From Dermatophilus congolensis (GTDB lineage: Bacteria > Actinomycetota > Actinomycetes > Actinomycetales > Dermatophilaceae): a stretch of 28,081 nt of DNA. The position numbers were made by a program, and so were the translations under genes. Shown here piece by piece: positions 7,492 through 18,755 of the stretch (its first letter is position 1; every line of letters begins with the position of its first letter). The notes under the pieces were generated by a model. That model searched no databases and was not told where the DNA came from. It worked only from the letters and a program-made list of their open reading frames with translations. The stretch lies in contig JAUNUP010000038.1 in NCBI GenBank assembly GCA_030538115.1, positions 1 to 28,081 of the forward strand. Direction: 5' to 3'.

Positions 7492-9680
7492 GCCTCAGCG
7501 GCCTCCAAGCGCGTGATCAGCGTCTGGAGCAGCTCGTGCGCCGAGGCGGGGATCTTCGTGCCGGGCGGGAAGATCGCGTCGGCGCCCTTCTCGCGCAGCT
7601 CGTCGAAGTCCTGGCTCGGGATGACGCCGCCCACGACGATCATCAGGTCGTCGCGCCCGAGCTTGTCCAGTTCCTCGCGCAGGGCCGGGACCAGCGTGAG
7701 GTGGCCGGCGGCCAGCGACGAGACGCCGACCATGTGGACGTCGGCCTCGATCGCCTGGCGGGCGACCTCCTCGGGCGTCTGGAACAGCGGGCCCACGTCG
7801 ACGTCGAAGCCGAGGTCGGCGAACGCCGTCGAGATGACCTTCTGGCCGCGGTCGTGGCCGTCCTGGCCCATCTTCGCGACGAGGATGCGGGGGCGGCGAC
7901 CCTCCAGCTCCTCGAACTTCTCGATCAGGGCGCGCGTGGCCTCGGTCTCCTCGGTCGACCCGGATTCCTTGCTGTACACGCCACTGATCGTACGGATCTG
8001 CGCGGTGTAGCGCCCGAACTCCTTCTCGAGGGCGTCGGAGATCTCACCCAGCGAGGCCTTCGCGCGCGCGGCGTCGATGGCGAGCTTGAGCAGGTTGCGC
8101 TCGGGGTCGGTCGGGTCGGCGTTCGCCGCGGCCCACGTGAGTTTGTCGAGGGCGGCCTGGGTAGCGGCCTCGTCGCGCTCGGCGCGCAGCTGCTGCAGCT
8201 TGGCGATCTGCTCGGCGCGCACCTGGGCGTTGTCGACCTTGAGCACCTCGATGCCCTCGTCGTCGTCGACCTGGTACTTGTTGACGCCGATCACCGGCTG
8301 GCGACCCGAGTCGATCTTGGCCTGGGTGCGGGCCGCGGCCTCCTCGATGCGCATCTTCGGAATGCCGGCCTCGATGGCCTTGGCCATGCCGCCGGCCTGC
8401 TCGACCTCCTGGATCAGGGCCCACGCCTTGGCGGCCAGGTCGGCCGTCAGGCGCTCGACGTACGCCGAGCCGCCCCACGGGTCGATCGGACGCGTGGTGC
8501 CCGACTCCTGCTGGATGAACAGCTGGGTGTTGCGGGCGATGCGGGCGGAGAAGTCGGTCGGCAGGGCGATGGCCTCGTCCAGCGCGTTGGTGTGGAGCGA
8601 CTGCGTGTGGCCCTGCGTGGACGCCATCGCCTCCAGGCACGTGCGGGTCACGTTGTTGAACACGTCCTGTGCGGTGAGCGACCAACCCGAGGTCTGGCTG
8701 TGCGTGCGCAGCGACATCGACTTGGCGTTCTTGGCGCCGGCGTCCTTCACCAGACGCGCCCACAGCATGCGCGCGGCGCGCATCTTGGCGACCTCGGTGA
8801 AGAAGTTCATGCCGATGGCCCAGAAGAACGACAGGCGCGGCGCGAACTTGTCGACGTCCAGCCCGACGGCCTGGCCGGCGCGGATGTACTCCACGCCGTC
8901 GGCCAGCGTGTAGGCCATCTCGATGTCGGCCGTCGCTCCGGCCTCCTGCATGTGGTAGCCCGAGATCGAGATCGAGTTGAACTTGGGCATGTTCGCCGAG
9001 GTGTACGCGAAGATGTCGGAGATGATCCGCATCGACGGCGTCGGCGGGTAGATGTAGGTGTTGCGGACCATGAACTCCTTGAGGATGTCGTTCTGGATGG
9101 TCCCGGCGAGCTGGTCGGGGCTGACGCCCTGCTCCTCGGCCGCCACCACGTAGAACGCCAGGATCGGCAGCACGGCGCCGTTCATGGTCATCGACACCGA
9201 CATCTGGTCCAGCGGGATGCCCTCGAACAGCTGGCGCATGTCGAGGATCGAATCCACGGCCACGCCCGCCATGCCGACGTCACCGGCCACGCGCGGGTGG
9301 TCGGAGTCGTAGCCACGGTGGGTGGCGAGGTCGAACGCGATCGAGAGGCCCTTCTGGCCTGCGGCCAGGTTGCGGCGGTAGAACGCGTTGGACTCCGCGG
9401 CGGTCGAGAAGCCCGCGTACTGGCGGATCGTCCACGGCCGGTTCACGTACATCGTCGAGTACGGGCCGCGCAGGAACGGCGGCAGGCCGGGGCGGGTGTC
9501 CAGGAAGTCCAGGCCCTCGAGGTCGGCCTCGCCCACCAGCGGCTTGACGCTGATCTGCTCAGGTGTCTCCCAGACGGTGTCGGACGCCCCGGCCGCGGCC
9601 AGGGCTGCGGCGTAGGCCTCGGCGGCGTCGGCGGACGGACGCGCGTCGCCGAGCTCGACGGAATCGAAGCGGGGGATCAT
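7488..9680 (-). CDS. mutB: Methylmalonyl-CoA mutase, large (catalytic) subunit
   Basis: Catalytic subunit (730 aa; the Propionibacterium shermanii enzyme has 728) of the B12-dependent enzyme that interconverts succinyl-CoA and (R)-methylmalonyl-CoA in propionate formation or breakdown. The TIM-barrel substrate domain carries Tyr88, Arg206 and His243, matching Tyr89, Arg207 and His244 of the P. shermanii enzyme. The C-terminal cobalamin domain has Lys603, Asp607-x-His609-x-x-Gly (GQDGHDRG), SSLAAGH and VVGGVIP. All key residues are present, so it should be active. The start ATG at 9680 overlaps the mutA stop (ATGA). The frame continues upstream inside mutA, but family homology begins at FDSVELGD. 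Confidence 0.97.
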   Translation of the reverse strand: MIPRFDSVELGDARPSADAAEAYAAALAAAGASDTVWETPEQISVKPLVGEADLEGLDFLDTRPGLPPFLRGPYSTMYVNRPWTIRQYAGFSTAAESNAFYRRNLAAGQKGLSIAFDLATHRGYDSDHPRVAGDVGMAGVAVDSILDMRQLFEGIPLDQMSVSMTMNGAVLPILAFYVVAAEEQGVSPDQLAGTIQNDILKEFMVRNTYIYPPTPSMRIISDIFAYTSANMPKFNSISISGYHMQEAGATADIEMAYTLADGVEYIRAGQAVGLDVDKFAPRLSFFWAIGMNFFTEVAKMRAARMLWARLVKDAGAKNAKSMSLRTHSQTSGWSLTAQDVFNNVTRTCLEAMASTQGHTQSLHTNALDEAIALPTDFSARIARNTQLFIQQESGTTRPIDPWGGSAYVERLTADLAAKAWALIQEVEQAGGMAKAIEAGIPKMRIEEAAARTQAKIDSGRQPVIGVNKYQVDDDEGIEVLKVDNAQVRAEQIAKLQQLRAERDEAATQAALDKLTWAAANADPTDPERNLLKLAIDAARAKASLGEISDALEKEFGRYTAQIRTISGVYSKESGSTEETEATRALIEKFEELEGRRPRILVAKMGQDGHDRGQKVISTAFADLGFDVDVGPLFQTPEEVARQAIEADVHMVGVSSLAAGHLTLVPALREELDKLGRDDLMIVVGGVIPSQDFDELREKGADAIFPPGTKIPASAHELLQTLITRLEAAEA

Positions 9681-11545
9681 CGGGCCACTCCCAGGGTGTC
9701 GAAGACGGAATCGAGGAAAGCGACGACGTCCATGCCCAGGGCGATGGTGCCGTCGAACAGGCCCTCGGGGGCCTCGCCGGCCTCGGCGAGGTTGCCGGCC
9801 AGGTAGACCTTCTCCACGCCGGCGTCCTTCAACGCCTGCGCGACGGGCACGGCCTGGTCGGCGTAGACCTTGGCGGAGGAGGCGAGCACGGCGACCTTGT
9901 GGCCGGACGCCTTCGCCGCGATCTCCTCGGGGCTGCCGCCGTGGCTCTGGGTGGCGTCGATGCCGCCGACCAGGAGCACATTGGAAGCGAACCCCTGGCG
10001 TCCGCCGAAGTCGCGCTGGGCGCCCAGGCAGGCGAGCAGCACGTCGGGGGCGGAACCGGTCGAGGACTCGTGGGCCCACGCGCGGTCGCGCAGCGCCTCG
10101 AAGACCTCGGCGTCGCGGATCTGCTTCAGGCCCCCGTAGGTAGGGGCCTCGGGGCGGGCCTTGGCCTCGTAGGCCTTCTCACCGGCCAGCGGGAACATGC
10201 TCACGCCGGTCAGCTCGATCTTGCGGGTCGCGAGCTGGGTGGCCCGGTCGGCGTTGACGGCGTCGATGCGCTGCGCGAGCTCACCGGACGCCAGCGCCGC
10301 TGCCATGCCGCCCGCGGCCTCGATCTCCTGGACCATCGCCCACGCGGAGCGGGCGAGCTCGTCGGTCAGCGACTCGACGAACCACGAGCCACCGGCCGGG
10401 TCCTGGACGCGACCGACGTGGCTCTCCTCAGCCGCGATCACCTGCGTATTGCGGGCGATGCGACGGCTGAACGCGGTCGGCAGGCCGGCCGCGTGGTCGA
10501 AGGGGAGCGCGGTGATGGCATCCGCACCGCCGGCGGCGGCGGCGAACGTGGCGATCGTGACGCGCAGCATGTTCACGTGCGGGTCGACCTTCGCCATCAT
10601 CCGCGGGCTGGTGACCGCGTGGATGCGCGCCCCGCGGGACGCCTCGGGCACCGCGCACTCCTCGGTGACGCGCGCCCACAGGCGGCGCAGCGCACGCAGC
10701 TTGGCGATCGTGGCGAACTGGTCGGCGGTGGCCGCAACCCGGAACTCAAGCTGGCCCACGGCGTCCGCGGGGGCGACCCCCGCCTCGTCGAGCGCGCGCA
10801 GGTACGCGATGCCGGTGGCGATCGCGAACGCGAGCTCCTGGGCGTCGGAGGCGCCGGCCTTGTGGTGCGGCAGCGTCTCGACGGTCAGCGCGGTCACGCC
10901 CGGCAGGCCGGCGACCTCATCGACCCAGCGCTTGAGCGCACCCAAGTCGGGCTCGGTGCCGTTCAGGGCGGCGAACGCGAGCGGGTCGATGCCGAGGTTG
11001 CCCTTGGCGGTGGCCAGGTCGGCGCCGGAGCCCGTGATGGCGGACAGCAGGGCCGAGGCCGCGGCGTCCTGATCGGTGCGGGAGAAAACCCGCGCGGCGG
11101 CCAGGTCGACCTGCACGTCGGCCAGCACGGTCGCGAGGGAGTCGGTTGCGATGGCGTCGGGGTCGACGCGCAGCCAGACGGAGGTGGCGCCCCGCTCGAG
11201 GTCGTCGAGGATCGCGCGGCGGGTGACGTCGGCGTCGGGGTCCTCGTGCAACTGCCGGACGCCCCACGCGACGGCCTCGCCGGTGCGGACGACCGAGCCG
11301 CGCGTGAACGGCATGGAGCCGGGGTAGCCGAGGGGGGCGTCGTCGTCGGAGGCGACGTACAGGGGGGCGACGTCGATGCCGTCGAGGGTGGTCGAGGTCA
11401 GGCGCTTGAGGCCCTGCTCGGTGGTGAGTTGCTTGTCTTCCGGACGCCCGCGGTTGAGGACCTTGAGGACCTCGGCCTCCCACGCGGCGTCGGTGGCCGG
11501 TGCGAAGCCACCGGCCAGGGTGAGCTGTTCGGAGTCAGCCGACAT
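9677..11545 (-). CDS. mutA: Methylmalonyl-CoA mutase, small subunit
   Basis: Non-catalytic partner of MutB (622 aa; the P. shermanii protein has 638). It shares the mutase fold, with [20 protein letters not shown] and [30 protein letters not shown] matching the MutB layout. In the C-terminal domain the cobalamin-binding DxHxxG is replaced ([15 protein letters not shown]), as expected for a subunit that has lost B12 binding. Start ATG at 11545 follows GAGGTAGG, a good ribosome site. It is the first gene of mutA-mutB-meaB. A TAGGGT -10 candidate lies about 60 bp upstream. Confidence 0.95.
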   Translation of the reverse strand: MSADSEQLTLAGGFAPATDAAWEAEVLKVLNRGRPEDKQLTTEQGLKRLTSTTLDGIDVAPLYVASDDDAPLGYPGSMPFTRGSVVRTGEAVAWGVRQLHEDPDADVTRRAILDDLERGATSVWLRVDPDAIATDSLATVLADVQVDLAAARVFSRTDQDAAASALLSAITGSGADLATAKGNLGIDPLAFAALNGTEPDLGALKRWVDEVAGLPGVTALTVETLPHHKAGASDAQELAFAIATGIAYLRALDEAGVAPADAVGQLEFRVAATADQFATIAKLRALRRLWARVTEECAVPEASRGARIHAVTSPRMMAKVDPHVNMLRVTIATFAAAAGGADAITALPFDHAAGLPTAFSRRIARNTQVIAAEESHVGRVQDPAGGSWFVESLTDELARSAWAMVQEIEAAGGMAAALASGELAQRIDAVNADRATQLATRKIELTGVSMFPLAGEKAYEAKARPEAPTYGGLKQIRDAEVFEALRDRAWAHESSTGSAPDVLLACLGAQRDFGGRQGFASNVLLVGGIDATQSHGGSPEEIAAKASGHKVAVLASSAKVYADQAVPVAQALKDAGVEKVYLAGNLAEAGEAPEGLFDGTIALGMDVVAFLDSVFDTLGVAR

Positions 11546-11605
11546 GCGGACCTACCTCTTCGTGTCGTGTCCGCCGACACCCCGGACGGGTGCCGGACTC
11601 CTCAC

Positions 11606-11614
11606 ACCCTATTA
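11606..11614 (-). promoter_or_regulatory. Candidate -10 region of the mut operon
   Basis: On the minus strand GTAATAGGGT contains two overlapping hexamers of suitable form, TAATAG (11614 to 11609) and TAGGGT (11611 to 11606). This is the only AT-rich patch in the 148-bp gap and would give a leader of about 50 nt carrying the mutA ribosome site. No good -35 is visible; that position is occupied by the hairpin at 11618-11640. Confidence 0.4.
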
Positions 11615-11617
11615 CTT

Positions 11618-11640
11618 CCGGCGCGGCCGGCGCGCGCCGG
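11618..11640. terminator. GC hairpin between serA and mutA
   Basis: Arms CCGGCGCG and CGCGCCGG are perfectly complementary (8 bp) around a 7-nt loop, within the gap after the serA stop. It may end the serC-serA transcript. Because it abuts the candidate mutA -10 it could instead be an operator. There is no U-tract on either strand. Confidence 0.4.
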
Positions 11641-11693
11641 GGTGCCCCCTTGCCGGGTGTTGCCCTACAAGTGGTAGTAGAACTGGCTGTGCG

Positions 11694-12863
11694 CTACACC
11701 ACCCGCGCGGAGAGCACTCCCTCGATGGCGCGCATGCGCGCGAGCAGGTCGGCGGGCACCTCGCCGTTCACGTCGACCAGCGTGTAGGCCAGCTCGCCGC
11801 GCGAGGAGTTCAGCAGATCGGCGATGTTGAGGCCGGCCTCGCCGACGATCGTGGAGATCTGCGCGACCATGTTCGGCACGTTGGCGTTGGCCAAGGCGAT
11901 GCGCCGAGCCCCCTCGGAGCGCTGGAGCTGCGCGTTCGGGAAGTTCACCGAGTTGCGGATCGTGCCCTCCAGCAGGTACTCGCGCAGCTGGTCGACGGCC
12001 ATGACCGCGCTGTTCTCCTCGGCCTCGCGCGTGGACGCCCCGAGGTGGGGGAGCGTGACCACCCGCGGCCGCTTGTTGAGCAGCGGCGTCGGGAAGTCGC
12101 AGACGTAGCCGCGCAGCTGGCCGGCCTCGAGCGCCTCGATCAGGGCGGTCTCGTCGACGATCGGGCCGCGCGCGAAGTTGATCAGCACCGCCGAGTTCTT
12201 CATCGCCCGGAACTGGTTGTCCCCGATCAGGCCCTTCGTGCCGTTCACGAGCGGGATGTGCAGCGTGACGATGTCGGAGCGGCGCAGCAGTTGGTCGAGC
12301 GAGACGACCCGCTCGACGTTGCTCGACAGACGCCAGGCGTGCTCGACCGTGATCGCCGGGTCGTAGCCGAGCACCCTCATGCCCAGCGAGATCGCCACGT
12401 TGGCGACCTCGACGCCGATCGCGCCCAGACCGATGACGCCCAGGGTGCGGCCGGGCAGCTCGAAGCCCACATAGTTCTTCTTGCCGGCCTCGACCAGTTT
12501 CTCCATCGTCTCGTGGTCACCCTCGAGGCGGTGGGCGAAGGCCGCGGCGTCCACGATGTTGCGGGCGGCGAGGAAGATGCCCGCGACGACGAGCTCCTTC
12601 ACCGCGTTGGCGTTGGAGCCGGGCGTGTTGAACACGGGGATGCCCCGGGCGGACATCTCGGCGACCGGGATGTTGTTCGTCCCGGCCCCGGCGCGGGCCA
12701 CGGCCATCAGGGACGCCGGCACGGGTTCGCCGTGCAGGCTCGCCGAGCGGACGAGGATCGCGTGCGGGTGAGCCACGTCGGGGCCGACGTCGAACTGGTC
12801 GGCGCCCAGGCGGGACAGGCCCGCCTGGCTGATCGCGTTGAGCGTGCGGATGCGGAAGGTCAT
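11694..12863 (-). CDS. serA: D-3-phosphoglycerate dehydrogenase, ACT-domain short type
   Basis: Oxidises 3-phosphoglycerate with NAD+ in the first step of serine synthesis. The 389-aa protein has a split substrate domain, an NAD Rossmann domain (GLGAIG 145-150), catalytic Arg232 (NFARG) and His273 (PHLGAST), and a C-terminal ACT domain from about 321 (NVPNMVAQISTIVGEAGLNI), a likely serine sensor. The classic D-V-F-x-x-E-P active-site segment is replaced by CDFPTP (255-260), so the usual catalytic Glu is not in place. This and the sequence style (ARAGAGTNNIPV) resemble clostridial enzymes rather than the roughly 530-aa form common in mycobacteria and Streptomyces. It lies 19 bp after serC and has no clear ribosome site, so translation may be coupled. 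Confidence 0.92.
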   Translation of the reverse strand: MTFRIRTLNAISQAGLSRLGADQFDVGPDVAHPHAILVRSASLHGEPVPASLMAVARAGAGTNNIPVAEMSARGIPVFNTPGSNANAVKELVVAGIFLAARNIVDAAAFAHRLEGDHETMEKLVEAGKKNYVGFELPGRTLGVIGLGAIGVEVANVAISLGMRVLGYDPAITVEHAWRLSSNVERVVSLDQLLRRSDIVTLHIPLVNGTKGLIGDNQFRAMKNSAVLINFARGPIVDETALIEALEAGQLRGYVCDFPTPLLNKRPRVVTLPHLGASTREAEENSAVMAVDQLREYLLEGTIRNSVNFPNAQLQRSEGARRIALANANVPNMVAQISTIVGEAGLNIADLLNSSRGELAYTLVDVNGEVPADLLARMRAIEGVLSARVV

Positions 12864-12882
12864 GGTGATGGGGCGCGACGGC

Positions 12883-13959
12883 TCAGCCGTGGGTGCGCTC
12901 GAACTCCTTCATGAAGTCGACCAGCGCCTGGACGCCCGCCAGGGGCATGGCGTTGTAGATGGAGGCGCGCATGCCGCCGACGGAGCGGTGGCCGGCGAGG
13001 TTGGTCAGCCCGGCCGCCTCGGCCTCGGCGACGAACTGCTTGTCGAGGTCGGGCTGCGCGATCAGGAACGGGACGTTCATCCAGGAGCGGAAGGTGGGCT
13101 CGACCGGGTTGGAGTAGAACGGCGAGGCGTCGATGAACGAGTACAGCAGGTCGGCCTTGGCCCGGTTGCGCTCGGCCATGCCGGCCAGGCCACCGTTGGC
13201 CTTGACCCAGTCCAGGGTGAGGCCGAGGAGGTAGAGGCCGAACGTCGGCGGGGTGTTGATCATCGAGTCGGCGCCGGCCTGGACCGTCCAGTCCCAGACG
13301 GTCGGGGTCTCGGGGCGGGGGCGTCCGAGCAGGTCGCGGCGCACGATGACGACGACGAGGCCGGAGGGCCCCATGTTCTTCTGGGCGCCCGCGTAGATGA
13401 CGCCGTGGGCGTCCACGTCGACGGGGCGGGACAGGATCGTCGAGCTCATGTCGGCCACCACGGGGACGCTCGCTTCGGGGACGGACTGGAACTCGAGGCC
13501 GCGGATCGTCTCGTTGGGGGTGTAGTGCAGGTAGGCCGCGTCGGCGGGCACCTCGTAGGAGCCCGGCGCCGGCACTGTGGTGAAGTTGCTGGACGCGGTG
13601 TCGGCGACGACGGACACGTTGGCGTACTTCTTGGCCTCGGCGATGGCCTTCTTGCTCCAGTCGCCGGTGTTGAGGAACGCGATGGTGTCGCCGGGGGCGC
13701 TGATATTCATCGGCGTGGCGGCGAACATGCCCAGCGCGCCGCCCTGGAGGAAGAGGCACGCGTAGTCGTCGGAGATGCCCATGACCTCCCGCAGCGACGC
13801 CTCGGTCTGCGCGGCGGTCGCGACGAACGCCTTCCCGCGGTGGGAGACCTCCATCACCGACATGCCCGACCCGCCCCAGTCGAGCAGTTCGCCCTGGGCC
13901 TGGGTGAGGACCTCGGTCGGGATCATCGCCGGACCGGCGGAGAAGTTGTGCACGCGCAT
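12883..13959 (-). CDS. serC: Phosphoserine aminotransferase
   Basis: PLP enzyme that converts 3-phosphohydroxypyruvate to O-phosphoserine with glutamate, the second step of serine synthesis. The 358-aa protein has the N-terminus HNFSAGPAMIP, the GGA phosphate-binding segment in FLQGGALGMFAATP (about 70-83), and the PLP lysine Lys194 in AGAQKNMGPSG. SRPVDVDAHGVIYAGAQKN is the signature of the E. coli/Firmicutes-type SerC rather than the divergent type of mycobacteria and Streptomyces. Start ATG at 13959 follows GGGAGGA with 7-nt spacing. The open frame extends upstream without homology. It forms serC-serA; the leader contains potential RNA structure. Confidence 0.95.
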   Translation of the reverse strand: MRVHNFSAGPAMIPTEVLTQAQGELLDWGGSGMSVMEVSHRGKAFVATAAQTEASLREVMGISDDYACLFLQGGALGMFAATPMNISAPGDTIAFLNTGDWSKKAIAEAKKYANVSVVADTASSNFTTVPAPGSYEVPADAAYLHYTPNETIRGLEFQSVPEASVPVVADMSSTILSRPVDVDAHGVIYAGAQKNMGPSGLVVVIVRRDLLGRPRPETPTVWDWTVQAGADSMINTPPTFGLYLLGLTLDWVKANGGLAGMAERNRAKADLLYSFIDASPFYSNPVEPTFRSWMNVPFLIAQPDLDKQFVAEAEAAGLTNLAGHRSVGGMRASIYNAMPLAGVQALVDFMKEFERTHG

Positions 13960-13968
13960 GGGGGCATC

Positions 13969-14057
13969 CTCCCACCGGGGGAGCGCGGGTCGACACGCAA
14001 CCTTGCCACACGAGACGGGCTGGCAAAGTGCCGTTGTTGTTGCAAAGTTGCGTGTCG
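13969..14057 (-). promoter_or_regulatory. Candidate structured leader of serC-serA
   Basis: In the serC sense the outer arms CGACACGCAAC (14057 to 14047) and GTTGCGTGTCG (14001 to 13991) pair perfectly over 11 bp. Inside them TTGCCA and TGGCAA pair over 6 bp around a 12-nt loop, with a 20-nt one-sided internal loop. Next, CTCCC and GGGAG (13983 to 13969) pair around 5 nt and would hide the serC Shine-Dalgarno. The order (folded domain, then a hairpin masking the ribosome site) resembles a cis-regulatory leader. A DNA-operator role is an alternative. Confidence 0.4.
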
Positions 14058-14101
14058 GCCCGGTCGGCGGGAACGACCGTTGCCGGTCCCGGCCACCAGA
14101 T

Positions 14102-14131
14102 TTGCCGAGCCCACGGCGTCCGTCGTAGTAT
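14102..14131 (+). promoter_or_regulatory. Promoter candidate for the S10 operon
   Basis: TTGCCG (14102-14107) and TAGTAT (14126-14131) are separated by 18 bp. The -10 is a good TAnnnT match. The start would be near 14139, leaving a leader of about 257 nt before rpsJ. Confidence 0.45.
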
Positions 14132-14395
14132 TGCGGGGTTGCTTTGACGCCGGTGGCGGCAAGGCGCCTTTTTCGAGCGTGCTCGAGGGGGTGCTCCGCC
14201 GGTGAAGCCAACCCGAGCAAGTCTGGCGGTCGTCGCCGGGCCCAACCAAGTCAATCGAAAGAGCGATTTGTGCGGCCCTGAAAGGCGCGACACGCCCGAC
14301 CGCGGGGGTCGGAGTGACAAGGGGTTTCTCACCCGAGGAGCCCACCGCGAGGCGGGGGAGTGATGCCCCCACGCCACGAACGACGAAGGATACCC

Positions 14396-14707
14396 ATGGC
14401 GGGACAGAAGATCCGGATCCGACTCCGGGCCTATGACCACGAGGTCATCGACACGTCGGCGAAGAAGATCGTCGACACGGTCACCCGTACCGGCGCACAG
14501 GTCGCCGGCCCGGTGCCCCTGCCGACCGAGAAGAACGTGTACTGCGTGATTCGGTCGCCCCACAAGTACAAGGACAGCCGCGAGCACTTCGAGATGCGCA
14601 CCCACAAGCGGCTCATCGACATCCTCGACCCCACGCCGAAGACGGTTGACTCGCTGATGCGACTCGACCTTCCGGCCGGTGTGGACATCGAGATCAAGCT
14701 TCCGTGA
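14396..14707 (+). CDS. rpsJ: 30S ribosomal protein S10
   Basis: Small-subunit head protein, also known as the antitermination factor NusE. It has 103 aa, the normal length. Sequence [19 protein letters not shown] at the start and [21 protein letters not shown] at the end are diagnostic. Start ATG at 14396 has GAAGGA 5 nt upstream. An in-frame GTG at 14360 would add 12 non-conserved residues. First gene of the 11-gene S10 cluster; its stop precedes the next start by 11 nt. Confidence 0.97.
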   Translation: MAGQKIRIRLRAYDHEVIDTSAKKIVDTVTRTGAQVAGPVPLPTEKNVYCVIRSPHKYKDSREHFEMRTHKRLIDILDPTPKTVDSLMRLDLPAGVDIEIKLP

Positions 14708-14718
14708 GGTCCGCTGCC

Positions 14719-15372
14719 GTGAACAACAACCGCACTGTGAAGGGCATCCTGGGCTCCAAGCTCGGCATGACCCAGCTCTGGGACGAGAACAACAAGGTCG
14801 TCCCCGTCACCGTCATTCAGGCGGGCCCCTGCGTGGTCACGCAGGTCCGGACCCCGGAGAAGGACGGCTACAACGCCGTTCAGCTCGCCTTCGGCGCCGT
14901 CAAGCCCAAGAGCGTGAACAAGCCCGAGACCGGCCACTTCGAGGCCGCCGGGGTGACGCCGCGCAAGCACCTCGTCGAGCTGCGCACCGCTGACGCGTCG
15001 GAGTACACCCTCGGCCAGGAGGTCACCGCCGAGACGTTCGAGGCCGGCCAGGTCGTCGACGTCACCGGTGTCTCCAAGGGCAAGGGCACCGCTGGTGTCA
15101 TGAAGCGCCACGGCTTCGGCGGTCTCTCCGCCTCGCACGGTACCCACCGCAAGCACCGCGCCCCCGGTTCGATCGGCCAGTCGGCCACCCCGGGTCGCGT
15201 GTTCGCCGGCATGAAGATGGCCGGCCGCATGGGCGTCGACAAGGTGACCGTGCAGAACCTCACGATCCACTCGGTGGACGCCGAGCGCGGCCTGATCCTG
15301 GTCAAGGGCTCCGTGCCCGGCCCCAAGGGTGCCCTGGTCGTCGTGCGCACCGCCGCCAAGAAGGGAGCCTGA
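14719..15372 (+). CDS. rplC: 50S ribosomal protein L3
   Basis: Early-assembly 23S rRNA-binding protein whose loop reaches towards the peptidyl transferase centre. 217 aa. [20 protein letters not shown] at the N-terminus and [26 protein letters not shown] in the centre are diagnostic. Two GTG starts are possible. The one at 14704 overlaps the rpsJ stop (GTGA) but lacks a ribosome site. The one at 14719 has GTGAGG 9 nt upstream and gives the usual actinobacterial N-terminus, so I chose it. Confidence 0.95.
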   Translation: MNNNRTVKGILGSKLGMTQLWDENNKVVPVTVIQAGPCVVTQVRTPEKDGYNAVQLAFGAVKPKSVNKPETGHFEAAGVTPRKHLVELRTADASEYTLGQEVTAETFEAGQVVDVTGVSKGKGTAGVMKRHGFGGLSASHGTHRKHRAPGSIGQSATPGRVFAGMKMAGRMGVDKVTVQNLTIHSVDAERGLILVKGSVPGPKGALVVVRTAAKKGA

Positions 15373-15374
15373 GC

Positions 15375-16052
15375 ATGGCCGAGTCCCTGAGCGTTGCCAT
15401 CCTTGGCACGAAGAAGAAGGCTGACCTGCCCGCCGAGCTGTTCGACGCGCAGACCAACATCCCGCTGATCCACCAGGTCGTGGTGGCCCAGCTGGCCGCC
15501 GCCCGCCAGGGCACCCACGCCACCAAGACCCGCGGCGAGGTCCGCGGCGGTGGCGCGAAGCCGTGGCGCCAGAAGGGCACCGGCCGCGCCCGCCAGGGCT
15601 CGCGTCGCGCGCCCCAGTGGACCGGCGGTGGCGTCGTGCACGGCCCGCAGCCGCGCAGCTACGCCCAGCGCACGCCCAAGAAGATGGTCGCCGCCGCCCT
15701 GCGTGGCGTGCTGTCCGACCGCGCCCGCGATGGCCGCCTGCACGTGATCGACACCTTCGTGAAGGGCGACAAGCCCTCCACCAAGACCGCCCTCCAGGCG
15801 ATGGAGTCGATCGCCGGCAAGCGCGTGCTCGTCGTGCTGACCCGCGACGAGGAGATCGCGTGGCTGAGCCTCCGCAACGTGGCCAGCGTGCACCTGATCG
15901 CCCCCGACCAGCTCAACGCCTACGACGTGGTCGTGGCCGACGACGTGGTGTTCTCCACCGCGGCGCTGGACGCCTTCGTCGCGGGCCCCAACAAGGGCAA
16001 GTCGGTCAAGGCCGTCGCGACCGAGTCCGAGGTTGAGGAGACCGAGAAGTGA
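15375..16052 (+). CDS. rplD: 50S ribosomal protein L4
   Basis: 23S rRNA-binding protein lining the peptide exit tunnel. In E. coli it also represses its own S10 operon. 225 aa. The tunnel loop is seen in [40 protein letters not shown] (about residues 44-85). ATG at 15375 is 2 nt after the rplC stop, with GGGAG 7 nt upstream. Whether L4 regulates this operon cannot be told from the sequence. Confidence 0.97.
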   Translation: MAESLSVAILGTKKKADLPAELFDAQTNIPLIHQVVVAQLAAARQGTHATKTRGEVRGGGAKPWRQKGTGRARQGSRRAPQWTGGGVVHGPQPRSYAQRTPKKMVAAALRGVLSDRARDGRLHVIDTFVKGDKPSTKTALQAMESIAGKRVLVVLTRDEEIAWLSLRNVASVHLIAPDQLNAYDVVVADDVVFSTAALDAFVAGPNKGKSVKAVATESEVEETEK

Positions 16053-16357
16053 GTGACGCACTGAAGATCAAGGACCACCGCGACGTCCTGCTCGCGCCGG
16101 TCGTCAGCGAGAAGAGCTACGGCCTGCTCGACGAGAACAAGTACACGTTCCTCGTCGACCCGCGGGCCAACAAGACCGAGATCAAGATTGCCGTCGAGAA
16201 GGTCTTCGGCGTCAAGGTGACCGCGGTCAACACCATCAACCGCCAGGGCAAGAGCCGCCGCCTGCGCTACGGCACGGGCAAGCGTCCCGACACCAAGCGC
16301 GCGATCGTCACCGTGGCCGAGGGCCAGCGGATCGACATCTTCGGCCAGGGCAACTGA
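16049..16357 (+). CDS. rplW: 50S ribosomal protein L23
   Basis: Protein at the tunnel exit that docks trigger factor and the signal recognition particle. 102 aa, normal length. [23 protein letters not shown] and [20 protein letters not shown] are diagnostic. Start GTG overlaps the rplD stop as GTGA, with GAGGAG upstream, so the two are translationally coupled. Confidence 0.96.
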   Translation: MSDALKIKDHRDVLLAPVVSEKSYGLLDENKYTFLVDPRANKTEIKIAVEKVFGVKVTAVNTINRQGKSRRLRYGTGKRPDTKRAIVTVAEGQRIDIFGQGN

Positions 16358-16374
16358 GAAGGACTGACTGAATC

Positions 16375-17211
<837 letters not shown>

Positions 17212-17228
17212 TCGGGGAGTAGGAAGAA

Positions 17229-17510
17229 ATGCCACGCAGCCTGAAGAAGGGTCCCTTCATCGACGAGCACTTGGCCAAGAAGGTCGATGTGCAGAACGAG
17301 AAGGGCACCAAGAACGTCATCAAGACCTGGTCGCGCCGTTCGATGATCAGCCCCGACATGATCGGGCACACCATCGCGGTGCACGACGGTCGCAAGCACA
17401 TCCCGGTGTTCGTCTCCGAGGCCATGGTGGGTCACAAGCTGGGCGAGTTCGCCCCGACCCGTACCTACCGTGGTCACGTCAAGGACGACAAGAAGTCGCG
17501 CCGGCGCTGA
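17229..17510 (+). CDS. rpsS: 30S ribosomal protein S19
   Basis: Protein of the 30S head that binds 16S rRNA with S13. 93 aa, normal length. [18 protein letters not shown] and [20 protein letters not shown] are diagnostic. ATG at 17229 follows AGGAAG. The basic tail KDDKKSRRR is typical. Confidence 0.97.
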   Translation: MPRSLKKGPFIDEHLAKKVDVQNEKGTKNVIKTWSRRSMISPDMIGHTIAVHDGRKHIPVFVSEAMVGHKLGEFAPTRTYRGHVKDDKKSRRR

Positions 17511-17533
17511 GTCTGAGAAAAGGAAACCAACAC

Positions 17534-17935
17534 ATGAGCAACAACGAGAGCCGGCCCAGCCGCCGCGCTGCGCTGCTCGGGGACCGTCCGGGCTCCTACG
17601 CCATCGCGCGTCACGTCCGGATGTCCCCGACCAAGGTGCGTCGTGTCGTGGACGTCGTCCGCGGCATGGACGTCAACGAGGCCCTGGCGGTGCTGAAGTT
17701 CGCACCCCAGGCCGCCTCCGACCCGGTCTACAAGGTGGTCGCGTCCGCGGCCGCCAACGCCGAGAACACCGAGAGCCTGCGGACCGATGACCTGTTCATC
17801 TCCCAGGCGTTCGTGGATGAGGGCGTCACGCTGCGCCGCATCCGCCCGCGGGCCAAGGGCTCCGCGAGCCGGATCATGAAGCGTGGATCCCACATCACCG
17901 TCGTTGTCGAGCCCAAGGGCACGAAGGGAGCCTGA
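17534..17935 (+). CDS. rplV: 50S ribosomal protein L22
   Basis: Tunnel-lining protein whose hairpin meets L4 at the constriction and is a classic site of macrolide-resistance mutations. 133 aa. [20 protein letters not shown] and the beta-hairpin [25 protein letters not shown] are diagnostic. The open frame runs back to 17075 inside rplB/rpsS, but ATG 17534 with AAAGGA 9 nt upstream gives the conserved protein. Confidence 0.97.
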   Translation: MSNNESRPSRRAALLGDRPGSYAIARHVRMSPTKVRRVVDVVRGMDVNEALAVLKFAPQAASDPVYKVVASAAANAENTESLRTDDLFISQAFVDEGVTLRRIRPRAKGSASRIMKRGSHITVVVEPKGTKGA

Positions 17936-17937
17936 GC

Positions 17938-18753
<816 letters not shown>

Positions 18754-18755
18754 CA

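Larger units (their letters stand above)
13960..14395. other. 436-bp divergent control region between serC and rpsJ
   Basis: No protein gene is supported here. The serC-proximal part (13969-14057) can form nested inverted repeats. Centrally there is a plus-strand promoter candidate (14102-14131). The remaining roughly 257 nt would be the S10-operon leader. It contains a palindrome TCGAGC-GT-GCTCGA (14173-14186), a T5 run after GGCGCC (14164-14173), AATCG/CGATT (14253-14268), CCGACC/GGTCGG (14296-14312), and a GGGGG/CCCCC pair near the rpsJ start. In E. coli the S10 leader is the target of L4 feedback. Whether this leader has such a role cannot be told. Confidence 0.6.

Noticed and set aside
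7371..9806. 811-codon open frame antisense to mutB and meaB
   Set aside because: It is the high-GC shadow of two clearly conserved genes, has low-complexity Arg/Gly/Val composition, and no recognisable domain or ribosome site.
9563..11677. 704-codon open frame antisense to mutA
   Set aside because: Same reason: it mirrors a conserved gene codon by codon and has no family resemblance.
14164..14186. Intrinsic terminator/attenuator in the S10 leader (GGCGCC followed by TTTTT)
   Set aside because: The best stem is only about 4 bp, too weak to call despite the T5 run; mentioned only as part of the leader.
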